Source of the DNA: Macrosoma leucophasiata
Lineage: Eukaryota; Arthropoda; Insecta; Lepidoptera; Hedylidae
DNA: 64,000 nucleotides
Direction: 5' to 3'
NCBI GenBank assembly: GCA_036365455.1
Contig: JAWQUS010000009.1
Coordinates: 650,001-714,000, forward strand
Position 1 is the stretch's first letter; every line of letters begins with the position of its first letter. The notes below the pieces were generated by a model. It was not told the DNA's origin, did not search any database, and saw nothing but the letters and a program-made list of their open reading frames with translations. A program made the position numbers and the translations under genes. Below, piece after piece: positions 1 to 7,944 of this stretch.

Positions 1-84
1 CTATCACAGACACAACATCTAAGGTCTATAACTATCACAGACACAACATCTAAGGTCTATAACTATCACAGACACAACATCTAA

Positions 85-190
85 GGTGGCAACGAATCTG
101 CATTTTGACCTCTGGTCTTTCTGTGGGTGTCTTTAGGCTCCAGTCATCATTCAACATAAATGTGAGCTGCACGCTTGTTTGCCACTTTCC
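85..190 (+). repeat. SINE-like family 1, 5'-truncated copy
   Basis: Matches the 3' part of a roughly 300-bp repeat found about 17 times in this window in both orientations. The full unit starts near TGGTGGTAGAGCTCCAGTG and ends near CATGCTTGTTTGCCAC followed by an A-rich tail. Only the last 100 bp are present here. The copy is diverged and lies in the intron upstream of the first visible exon. The A-rich 3' end and frequent 5' truncation suggest a retroposon; I cannot see its parent element. Confidence 0.75.
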
Positions 191-194
191 TAAG

Positions 195-775
195 ACGTTT
201 CACACACGGGAACGCGCGCCGCCGCGGTAGGCGGTGAATGTCGCTTGGCCTCTCTATGAAATACGTTGATACCATTATCACACTACACCGCCCGACCGCG
301 CGGGTCTAGTTTACTCACCTCCGTAATCCGCGGCGGCTCGCGGTCCCGCGTGTGAACCGCCACCATAGAGCAACACGGGCCACCGGCCGCGGCGGACCGG
401 AGGGGAGTAGCCATATTCAGGCTTTCCTCTCTGTCAAAGTAAAAGCCTAAACGGTCCTACCCCTGTCGCTCAGATGTTTAAATGCGTGCGTGAAATTGTT
501 CATTTAGTTTGTTAAAGTCAGTGTGTGAGTTTCGTAGTAATAGGCGATTCTTGTAGTGTGTGTGTATCACACGTGGTTCCCCCCGCAAATAATGACAGAC
601 TGTTTTGCATCGGTAATAAACGCCATGGCTCCTCCCCTCCGGTCCGCCGCGGCAGCCGGTCGCCCGTGTTGCTCTATTCCATTCACACTAAACCGGCCGA
701 CCGCGCGGACTAGAGTACTCACCTCCACCGAAATCCGCGGCGGCGCGCGGTCCCGCGTGTGAACCGTCACACATA
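195..775. repeat. GC-rich fold-back / direct repeat block
   Basis: Two direct copies of about 75 bp (about 285-356 and 690-768) share ACCGCGCGG, TACTCACCTCC and CGCGGTCCCGCGTGTGAAC. Two inverted arms of about 52 bp (about 362-414 and 622-678) contain AGAGCAACACGGGC and its complement. A further inverted piece of the first repeat sits at 197-225. The block is far more GC- and CpG-rich than its surroundings. It looks like a fold-back or TIR element with internal duplications, of unknown family. On the minus strand both direct copies read GGAGGTGAGT, a consensus-like 5' splice site. Confidence 0.6.
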
Positions 776-789
776 AACAAAAGTATCTC

Positions 790-1204
790 AACCAGCCTCC
801 AGGAAAGTTTTGGCGGGAACCTTGAAATAGGCGTGTGGTGCTCTTATTTTATTTCATTTTCTTGGTGTATTTTTAAGTTGTATTGAATAAAGTTGGTGGC
901 ATTTTGTTTGATATATGTTTATTACAGTGCCCGTGTATAGTGAAATATAATAACAGTGCGAAAACACGACCTTTCAGGTTGCCTCCAAAACTTCATTGTA
1001 AATGTTCTGGTAAAGTAGCCATCGCTTTACTCGGATAACTCGACTGTTACTCACTCGACTGACATACATATTAAATAATCGACTGACTATAATATACTAA
1101 CTTTTACGCTGCTTGAATAAATACGAAATATCGTTTTACTTGACACTGGCAATATGCGTAATAGCGATGCCATAGTTTAAATAAAAAATTAAACCAGCCT
1201 CCAG
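790..1204. mobile_element. Putative short retroposon with 13-bp target-site duplication
   Basis: The 13-mer AACCAGCCTCCAG occurs at 790-802 and again at 1192-1204, bracketing 389 bp that end in an A-rich stretch (ATAAAAAATTA) just before the second copy. A repeat of that length at that distance is unlikely by chance, and the pattern fits retroposition with target-site duplication. The second copy contains the acceptor AG used for exon 1, so the insertion would have replaced the original upstream pyrimidine tract and branch region. No coding capacity or Pol III boxes were recognised inside. Confidence 0.5.
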
Positions 1205-1420
1205 CCCAAGAGTCGTGGAACGGCGAGCTCCTCGGCTACGCGGTGTGGTGCCGCGGCGCGAACGTGACGCGCGCGCTGACGGCGGGCGGCTGGGGGGGGG
1301 GCGCCGCGCGCCTGGGGGCGCTGCCCGCGCGCGCCCGCCTGGAGGTGCGCGTGCGGGCCTACAACGCCGTAGGGGCCGGCCCGCCGAGCCCGCCGCTCGC
1401 CGTTACCACTCTGGAAGACG
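1198..1420 (+). CDS. Dscam: Dscam exon 1 of window: second half of FN2
   Basis: Encodes PPAQESWNGELLGYAVW, a GC-rich middle, and then VRVRAYNAVGAGPPSPP and VTTLED. The WNGxLLGY and YNAVGxGPPS motifs are typical of the C-terminal half of a Dscam fibronectin-III domain. The donor is GACG|GTATGT (phase 1), and joining to exon 2 gives TLEDVPEAPP, the usual FN2-FN3 linker. The start is the least certain border in the gene: AG at 1196-1197 is chosen because it keeps PP in frame, but it lacks a pyrimidine tract and sits in a duplicated 13-mer. AG at 1203-1204 is an alternative. A run of ten G (1292-1301) in the coding region is a possible base-count error, but the frame is correct as written. An NVT sequon is present. 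Confidence 0.85.
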
Positions 1421-1904
1421 GTATGTTCGTATTGTCAGAATAAGCCCATAAAAAGAAATAAAAACATTTAAAAATGTACAATAAAATTAAAAAAAAAAAC
1501 CATAAAAAAAGGGGCAAAAAAGCATCACAAAAAAAGGCCCCCCCTCAGCGAGTTGCCCTGCGTGCCACGATCCCCCAATTCGACCACAATTGAGTTTCTT
1601 TAAGGGTTGGGCGAGGCAACGTCGTCACTATAAAAAGTAATATGATACGTGTAGTACCCATCACGTTTCAGAGAATTTTTCACCTTTCTGTAGAAATATG
1701 TAATGAATTCCTAAGGTTAATGTCTTGATATCTCGTGTCTCGTCCAAATGCATTTTGGACGATCATATCTGACACGCACACTATGACTGGCAATTATTGT
1801 GGTAATCTCTATTTCATTCAACGTATCTATTTTCATTCAGTGCCTACTAGTGTTTACGAAATTCACATGAAATTCTTGGTCTAACAATCATTCATTTGTT
1901 TTAT

Positions 1905-2885
1905 ATTATTTCGCATTAACACATGCTTGTGAAATATATTTTATTTAAAGAAAAATGGAAAGAAAAATTTGACTTCAGGCGAGACTCGAACTCGCGGCCT
2001 ACTGGGAATCTAGTCCAGCCGCTCTTCCAATTGAGCTACTGAAGTCCTGCCCGATTTGTCAAATCTTTCCTTCACATTTATTGCATTGCTTTATGGTAGC
2101 AGTCAGTAGCGCCATCTGTTGCCAACTATGCTAGTTAGGCAACCGATATAATAGACTTTGCAGTTTAATGAATATCGTAAAGAAGTCGCTTTTACCCTTA
2201 ATAATTGTTTTATATTATTTCGCATTAACACTTGCTTGTGAAATATATTTTATTTTAAGAAAAATGGAAAGAAAAATTTGACTTCAGGCGAGACTCGAAC
2301 TCGCGGCCTACTGGGAATCTAGTCCAGCCGCTCTTCCAATTGAGCTACTGAAGTCCTGCCCGATTTGTCAAATCTTTCCTTCACATTTATTGCATTGCTT
2401 TATGGTAGCAGTAGCGCCATCTATTGCCAACTATGCTAGTTAGGCAACCGATGTAATAGACTTTGCAGTTTAATGAATACCGTAAAGAAGTCGCTTTTAC
2501 CCTTAATAATTGTTTTATATTATTTCGCATTAACACATGCTTGTGAAATATATTTTATTTAAAGAAAAATGGAAAGAAAAATTTGACTTTAGGCGAGACT
2601 CGAACTCGCGGCCTACTGGGAATCTAGTCCAGCCGCTCTTCCAATTGAGCTACTGAAGTCCTGCCCGATCTGTCAAATCTTTCCTTCACATTTATTGCAT
2701 TGCTTTATGGTAGCAGCAGCGCTATCTATTGCCAACTATGCTAGTTAGGCAATCGATATAATAGACTTTACAGTTTATTGAATATCGTAAAGAAGTCGCT
2801 TTTACCCTTAATAATGGCTGGACTAGATTCCCAGTAGGCCGCGAGTTCGAGTCTCGCCTGAAGTCAAATTTGTCTTTCCATTTTT
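1905..2885 (-). repeat. tRNA-derived repeat (family 2): three head-to-tail units plus one inverted partial unit
   Basis: Three units of about 305 bp lie head to tail on the minus strand, with tRNA-like cores at about 1971-2046, 2280-2355 and 2585-2659. A fourth, partial unit is inverted at 2817-2885. Each core has a 7-bp acceptor stem (ACTTCAG/CTGAAGT), an A-box (TAGCTCAATTGG), a perfect T-arm with a B-box (GAGTTCGAGTCTC) and a downstream T-run that could stop Pol III. The anticodon arm closes only over a 9-nt loop, so it does not fold as a normal decoding tRNA. The same family recurs at 29.9, 49.8, 57.4 and 59.1 kb. It is probably a tRNA-derived SINE, in intron 1 of the visible gene. Confidence 0.75.
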
Positions 2886-2924
2886 CTTTAAATAAAATCA
2901 TTCATTTGTTTCTACCTTCAACAG

Positions 2925-3052
2925 TACCAGAAGCTCCACCGCAGCATGTTCGCTGCGAACCTCTATCGGCACAATCTCTGCGTGTGTGGTGGGAGCCCCC
3001 TCCGGTGCAAGCGCGTGGAGGCTTATTACTGGGATATGAGATCATGTACCAG
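2925..3052 (+). CDS. Dscam: Dscam exon 2: first half of FN3
   Basis: The acceptor is TACCTTCAACAG|TA and the donor CCAG|GTAAGT, entering at phase 1 and leaving at phase 0. The 128 nt encode PEAPPQHVRCEPLSAQSLRV, then the WWEPPP core and GLLLGYEIMYQ. The opening PP, the hydrophobic-W pattern and G-L-L-x-GY are the conserved A-to-C strands of an FN3 domain and resemble the third FN3 of insect Dscam. A partial inverted family-2 SINE ends about 40 bp upstream. Its AT content is higher than that of exons 1 and 3. Confidence 0.93.
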
Positions 3053-3117
3053 GTAAGTCTCCTTCGTTCTAATGGACTTACGTGGAGCATATTTACAGAA
3101 TCTATTTTCAAAATCGA

Positions 3118-3257
3118 TCCGACGTTACATTACCACCTGACCGGAAAATAATAGTGTCGGACACTACCATTTAGCGACAAGTATATTTGGTGATGCGGTG
3201 GTGCCTACGCCCGCGAGCATCGGCGGTGGAGCTCACTGGAGCTCCACCACCGGTAAA
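3118..3257 (-). repeat. SINE-like family 1, 5' portion
   Basis: Minus-strand copy of the 5' part of family 1, ending in GGAGCTCCACCACCGGTAAA. It fills most of the 268-bp intron between exons 2 and 3. Its right end lies 63 bp before the exon-3 acceptor. Confidence 0.7.
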
Positions 3258-3320
3258 TGTTTGAGAATTTGAACTTAAACATTGAAAAAATAAAAGCGAA
3301 AGACTATCGTACGTACCCAG

Positions 3321-3483
3321 GCAGCGGGTTCGCTAGACGGCGTGTGGGAGCGCAGACGCGCGGGCGGCGCCGAGGCGCTGGTGGCGGGGCTGCGCGCCGG
3401 GAACTACTCGCTGCGGGTGGGCGCGCGCACCGCCGCCGGCGCCGGGCCCGCCGCCGCCGCGCTCTGCGCCACGCTCGACGACG
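3321..3483 (+). CDS. Dscam: Dscam exon 3: second half of FN3 (first donor of a 3-unit array)
   Basis: Acceptor TACCCAG|GC, entering at phase 0; donor GACGACG|GTACGT, phase 1. It encodes AAGSLDGVWERRRAGG, then EALVAGLRAGNYSLRVGART and AAGAGPAAAALCATLDD, the E-to-G strands of FN3 (L-x-A-G-x-Y-x-L-x-V-x-A-x-T). Joining to exon 4 yields DDVPGPPADIK. The codons are almost entirely GC-ending. The 3' portion of this exon and the start of the intron are repeated twice more downstream (see the array), so the donors at 3640 and 3796 are alternatives in the same frame. The first donor is taken as the default because it gives a normal-length FN3 domain. Confidence 0.88.
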
Positions 3484-3880
3484 GTACGTGCCGGGTGCTG
3501 GGTATTGTGTATTGTGTATTGTGGCTCATGTCGCTGGCGGCGGGGCTGCGCGCCGGGAACTACTCGCTGCGGGTGGGCGCGCGCACCGCCGCCGGCGCCG
3601 GGCCCGCCGCCGCCGCGCACTGCGCCACGCTCGACGACGGTACGTGCCGGGTGCTGGGTATTGTGTATTGTGTATTGTGGCTCATGTCGCTGGCGGCGGG
3701 GCTGCGCGCCGGGAACTACTCGCTGCGGGTGGGCGCGCGCACCGCCGCCGGCGCCGGGCCCGCCGCCGCCGCGCACTGCGCCACGCTCGACGACGGTACA
3801 TGCCGGGTGCTGGGTATTGTGTATTGTGTATGCCGGTACGTGCCGGGTGCTGGGTATTGTGGCTCATGTCGCTGGTGGCT
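3376..3880 (+). repeat. Exon-3 donor-spanning tandem array, 3 units of 156 bp
   Basis: Each unit contains the last about 108 bp of exon 3, the 5' splice site and about 48 bp of intron. Equivalent points (GAACTACTCG) are at 3401, 3557 and 3713, an exact period of 156 bp (52 codons). The exon frame stays open from 3342 to 3890, across all three donors (GT at 3484, 3640 and 3796); the third donor reads GTACAT instead of GTACGT. The ten-mer CGCTGGTGGC occurs in the exon at 3376 and in the intron at 3870, a likely misalignment point for the first duplication. A 29-bp internal duplication follows the third unit. The translated linker is strongly hydrophobic (VLGIVYCVLWLMSL). Confidence 0.92.
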
Positions 3881-4249
3881 GGAGATTTAAACGGCCCACA
3901 CGCGACCCTTAAATCGATGGCGATATTAGGGAAGACCCTTAGATCGTCCCCCGTCGTAATCGCCTCGTGTATAGGCAAATCGTAATCAGAAATCTACGTA
4001 ATCGTTAGAGGATACCAAATAATATTGAAACCATTGGTGCTTATTGATAAAATGGGTTAAAATAATTGTATGAAGGTTAAAAATATGCTATTTTTCTCGT
4101 TCGTAGTATCTTGTCATTGTTATAATTTCAGCCTAATCCGGAATATATCCACAACGCTATCGTTGAGGACATATTAACCAGTCAAGGACAGTCCCTTAAA
4201 AGTAACAGACGGCGTTACGTTTTAGAATTGGAAACCATTAATTTAATAT

Positions 4250-4640
4250 CTGAATTTTACCTGAGAGGGGTCCATGCTATCGGAACATAATTTCGCAATT
4301 CATAAATAAATAATACTACACATAAAACAAATAACATCCATTAATAAATCAATTAAAATGTAAATGTAATAAAATTTAAATAAGTTACTAATATAACAAT
4401 AGAATAAAAATGATCTAATAATGAATAATAAGCCTTAAAATTGCTATTATAAAAATTTAATAAAAACAATCTTAAAAAAATTATAATAAAATTATATTAT
4501 AATACTGAATAAAATTATAATACATCTTAATTAAAACCAATAATTAAAATTAAATCTTGAAAATATATGTAAAATTCTATAACATAATAATTGAATTAAA
4601 ATTATCAAAAATTAATATGAATCTTGTAAATGTAGGTATA
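4250..4640. other. Very AT-rich intron sequence
   Basis: Intron 3 becomes nearly pure A/T here, with short runs such as AATAATAATA. There is no open frame, RNA gene or recognisable element. The 3891-4250 stretch before it is also featureless. Confidence 0.6.
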
Positions 4641-4925
4641 ATAATAATAATATAATACGACTTGTCTCACGAGATTGTCGCCATGTGGGATGTGGACTCT
4701 GCTGTAATTGTACCGATAGTCGTTACGGTAAACGGACTCATGGCGAAGAGCCTTGACCACCACCTTAAGGGGCTCTCGCTGGGAAGTTGGATCAAGGGCT
4801 TGGTGCAGAAAGCGGTACTCCTCGACACGGCACGTATTGTGAGGAAGTTCCTCTCTCTGAGCCCCTAACCACCGACAGCTTGGACCCTGCTCCCGCTACC
4901 GGTGGCAACCTTTTTATATTTTTTT
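4640..4925 (+). mobile_element. Non-LTR retrotransposon 3'-end fragment
   Basis: A short open stretch (4662-4868) encodes VNGLMAKSLDHHLKGLSLG and then AVLLDTARIVRKFLSL before a stop, followed by a short 3' UTR ending in T/A-rich DNA. I recall this C-terminal pattern from LINE ORF2 proteins in insect genomes; the clade is not determined. It is 5'-truncated, lies in intron 3 and is not a host gene. Confidence 0.55.
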
Positions 4926-5280
4926 AAATATATGTTTTGTTTTTATTTTTTTATGTATATGTAAAAAAATATAAAATGTGAATTATAATAAATGAGTGTC
5001 ATAATATAATATAATACGTTGTTTTTTTTTCCCCCTTTATATACATGTTTAAGTAAAAAAATATATAGTGAGATTATGAATAAATGAGTGAAATAATATA
5101 ATATAATATCCAATTTATTTACAATTACTAATTAATGCTAAGTGTTTGACAATATGTAATAAATATGTTTTTTCTAATTGTACTGCAATTTATTGCTAAA
5201 ATAGTAAGCATGGAATAAAGGGCTTTTTTATTTTTTATTTTTATTTTATTATTTATTTGTAATTTGAAAAATTCGCTTAT
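4925..5280. other. AT-rich, partly duplicated intron tail
   Basis: Low-complexity A/T sequence with two imperfect copies of an about 100-bp segment ending AATAATATAATATAAT (near 5012 and 5108). It runs directly into the exon-4 acceptor. No gene is seen. Confidence 0.5.
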
Positions 5281-5283
5281 CAG

Positions 5284-5410
5284 TTCCAGGGCCACCGGCT
5301 GATATCAAAGCGTTGGCAAATTCAGAAGACTCCGTGGTAGTAAGCTGGCTTTCTCCGATACAGAAAAATGGCAATATACGGCATTATACTGTTTACAGCA
5401 GACCGCAAAG
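5284..5410 (+). CDS. Dscam: Dscam exon 4: first half of FN4
   Basis: Acceptor GCTTATCAG|TT (entering at phase 1) and donor CAAAG|GTTCGT (phase 2). It encodes PGPPADIKALANSEDSVVVS, then WLSPIQKNGNIRHYTVY. PPADIKA, the W and NGxIRxYTVY are hallmark Dscam FN4 residues. Codon use is AT-leaning, in contrast to exon 3. The 127-nt length fits a split FN3 domain. Confidence 0.94.
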
Positions 5411-5977
5411 GTTCGTTAAATTTTTGCTTATCATAAATTACTTGGTCGTTTTTCTGCAGAAATTAGAAGATTCACATAAATAAACAATGATGCTGACATA
5501 GCTAATCAAACAGATACGCTCAAGTTGCAATAGACCAGGCACTTAACTAGAAGAACCGAGGGTCACTTGGGCATAAAAAAATTGTATTCCAAATATTTTT
5601 ACCCATTACATTATAAGAATGACTTAAGAATGAAGAACAAGCGGTCTCTAAGGTCAGCCCCAGTATTCCATGAAATTAAGGTCTAGAAATACCATATACT
5701 CCCCATTCCCTTTGTGATTTTGTATGTCAATAACTATGTTAGGAATTTCTTATTCTTATGCCACAATCAACCTCCGTGGGCAATTCTCTTTTCCGAACTT
5801 TCCTATATTTCCTATATTTGCAACCACGTAGTTGTTACAAAGTGGTCCCCAATTTACCATAAAACAGCCTACAGCGCTTCTCCTTTCATTCGTTTCTGTG
5901 TGACAGAAAAAACCTTCCAATGTTGTGTGTTATCCAAGCTATGCAATATGATTTCTCATCCAAAACCTATCGGACAG

Positions 5978-6150
5978 GGCAGGCCAACACTCCCACGTAA
6001 CGATCCCACACGTGGACCAAGAAGAGGAGTACTACACCGAGGTGCGCGGGCTGCAGGAGCATCAGGTGTACGAGTTCTGGGTGACGGCCGCCACTACTGC
6101 CGGGGAGGGGGAGATGAGCTCCATTGTCGCGAGGAAACCGAGTGGGAGAG
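5978..6150 (+). CDS. Dscam: Dscam exon 5: second half of FN4
   Basis: Acceptor CGGACAG|GG is chosen because only AG at 5976-5977 gives the required phase (one base completing exon 4's codon). The donor is GGGAGAG|GTATGT (phase 1). It encodes AGQHSHVTIPHVDQEEEYYT, then EVRGLQEHQVYEFWVTAATT and AGEGEMSSIVARKPSGR. YEFWVTAxTxxGEG is a near-invariant Dscam FN4 signature. The acceptor has a weak pyrimidine tract. The 5411-5977 intron contains nothing recognisable. Confidence 0.92.
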
Positions 6151-6299
6151 GTATGTTTTTTTATGTATCTTCATCAGCGCAAATAAAAATGTAGTGAACT
6201 GCTTGCCGGTGTGAACAAGTGAGTTATGTGACGGTTGCAGAGAGAGCAAAATCCAGAGGTCAAAATGCAGATGACATTTGGGTCTTCTATCCGACATAC

Positions 6300-6605
6300 G
6301 ATACTGCTGATAGAGCTCCAGTAACTTAGCAGTAGGGCGTAGGCACTACCGTATTATTTAATCTACTTGCTGCCAAATCGTAATGTTCAGCGCTATAGTG
6401 TTCCGGCCAGATGGTAGTGTACGGCCCTGTATTTTCCGGCACAGAGGCATAACACCTTAGGCATCAAGAGTGGCAACGCATCTGCATTTTGACCTTGGTA
6501 AAGACCCACACAAAGGTGTGGGTGTCTATAGGCTGCAGTCATCACTTAACATCAATGTGAACTGCATGCTTGTATGCCACTGCCATAACAAAAAAAAAAA
6601 AGAAG
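6300..6605 (+). repeat. SINE-like family 1, near full length
   Basis: Nearly complete family-1 copy from GATAGAGCTCCAGTAAC to a poly-A run (AAAAAAAAAAAAG), in intron 5. A short minus-strand fragment of the same family sits at about 6240-6285, and a second minus-strand copy at about 6700-6825. The A-run marks the 3' end. Confidence 0.75.
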
Positions 6606-6916
6606 GTATCTGGTTCGATGTAAATGGTTTTAGTTACATTATTACTTACTTACAACTTGAACTGTCTGTTTGTTTGCCACTTCATTGTATATTTTATGTA
6701 ATGAATGAGGCAAACAAGCATGCAGTGCACATAAATGTTAAGTGATGACTGCAGCCTATAGCCATTTACTCAAGTACCAGAGGTCAAATTAAAATGTGAT
6801 GCCAGCCTGAGACCTAAGTTGTTATATCTCTGTAGTGATCATTATTTTATATTTATTCATGATCGTCTGCCTAAAACAATCTCATATAAATATGTGCCAT
6901 CTCTCATGCTTCACAG

Positions 6917-7096
6917 CAGGAGCAAAGCTCTGGTCCTTCCCACGGCGTATCGTTTCTCCTGAAGGTGTCAGGGTGATGCTATGGTGCGGGGCAGCTGGTT
7001 CACCGCCACCGTTACGGACGTGGAGTCGAAGACGTCCGCCCGCCGTCACGGCTGACGCGAGACTGAGGGTGGACTCGCAGCGCCTGGTTATACATA
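6917..7096 (+). CDS. Dscam: Dscam exon 6: first half of Ig10
   Basis: Encodes AGAKLWSFPRRIVSPEGVRV, then MLWCGAAGSPPPLRTWSRR and ARLRVDSQRLVIH. The Cys of MLWC and the Trp of RTW are the B-strand Cys and C-strand Trp of an Ig fold; the partner Cys is in exon 7. The donor is TACATA|GTGAGT (phase 1). The acceptor is a tandem CAGCAG: AG at 6915-6916 or 6918-6919 both keep phase and differ by one alanine codon. The larger exon is reported. The upstream region is family-1 SINE material. Confidence 0.9.
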
Positions 7097-7197
7097 GTGA
7101 GTAGATCTGAATGTAGATGACGACTGTCATATCGCTGCCTGAATAAAGTTTAGATCGATCCCTGCGATTAGACCTGTAATGATGTAGCTACAATGAT

Positions 7198-7520
7198 ATA
7201 CTGCCTCAGTAGCGTAGTGGTAGCAGGCCACTACTATTGCGCTGGAGGTCCTGGGTTCGATTCCCGGGTCGGGGACTATCAGAGATAACGGGTTAAAATC
7301 CTTTATCTCTGCTTCTATTGGGATTTTTCCATTTTCTGGAAGTTGCCCAGTACCCCGGAGTTTGGTAATGTGCCCGGAGATGGCAACAGGTTCGCCACCT
7401 GTTACATGGGCCAAAAACGTAACCGGCGAGTCGTGGGTGTTTGCATGTATGATTGAATGCATGCATTTACCTCTGCCTACCCCTTCGGGGATTACAGGCG
7501 TGAAGTTACGTACAATGATA
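7198..7520 (+). repeat. tRNA-headed SINE (family 3), full-length copy
   Basis: Begins with a tRNA-like head (GCCTCAGTAGCGTAGTGGTA, with B-box GGTTCGATTCC), then ATCAGAGATAACGG, a middle containing GTGCCCGGAGATGG, and a 3' end ACCCCTTCGGGGATTACAGG then GTGAAGTTACGT. Other copies are at 24.4, 35.6, 54.0, 56.7 and 58.9-59.5 kb. This copy lies in the intron between the two Ig10 exons. The rest of that intron up to 7945 is unremarkable. Confidence 0.8.
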
Positions 7521-7944
7521 TTCAATGTCAGTAAATTCACTTCCAAATCGATACTAAGCAATTTTCCAGTCCGAAACTGTGCACGCTGTTTTGAGCCTTA
7601 ATTCAAAGAAGAAGCGAGCACTTTGCTTCGTATGTTTATAACGTTCATGATATATTGACTTCCTAAGAATATACAAGTTCCCCGTTAAATAAAAAAAAAA
7701 GTGTGCGTGTTTGTCAACTTCGACGTACAACGGGAGTCAACTCGGTGTGTGTAAGGAGATCGCTACTGTGCGGCCAAGTGAAACACGAGTGACTCATTAT
7801 TTTCGTAACTTTCGTGTTTCACTTGATTTTACTAATCATAAAATTTCCTTACCGGGTCTTATAACAGAAATCGATTCTTTTGGAATTAACCCCAAAAAAC
7901 GTTTTTAGTAGAATCCTTTCTGTTACGCAGAACTATTGAAAGTT

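Noticed and set aside
803..830. Upstream coding piece after the first AACCAGCCTCCAG
   Set aside because: The frame after it (PPGKFWREP) stops immediately and has no FN3 features; the duplicated 13-mer explains the resemblance.
1971..2046. Functional tRNA gene
   Set aside because: The anticodon stem closes over nine bases and the family is dispersed with mobile-element features; treated as tRNA-derived repeat.
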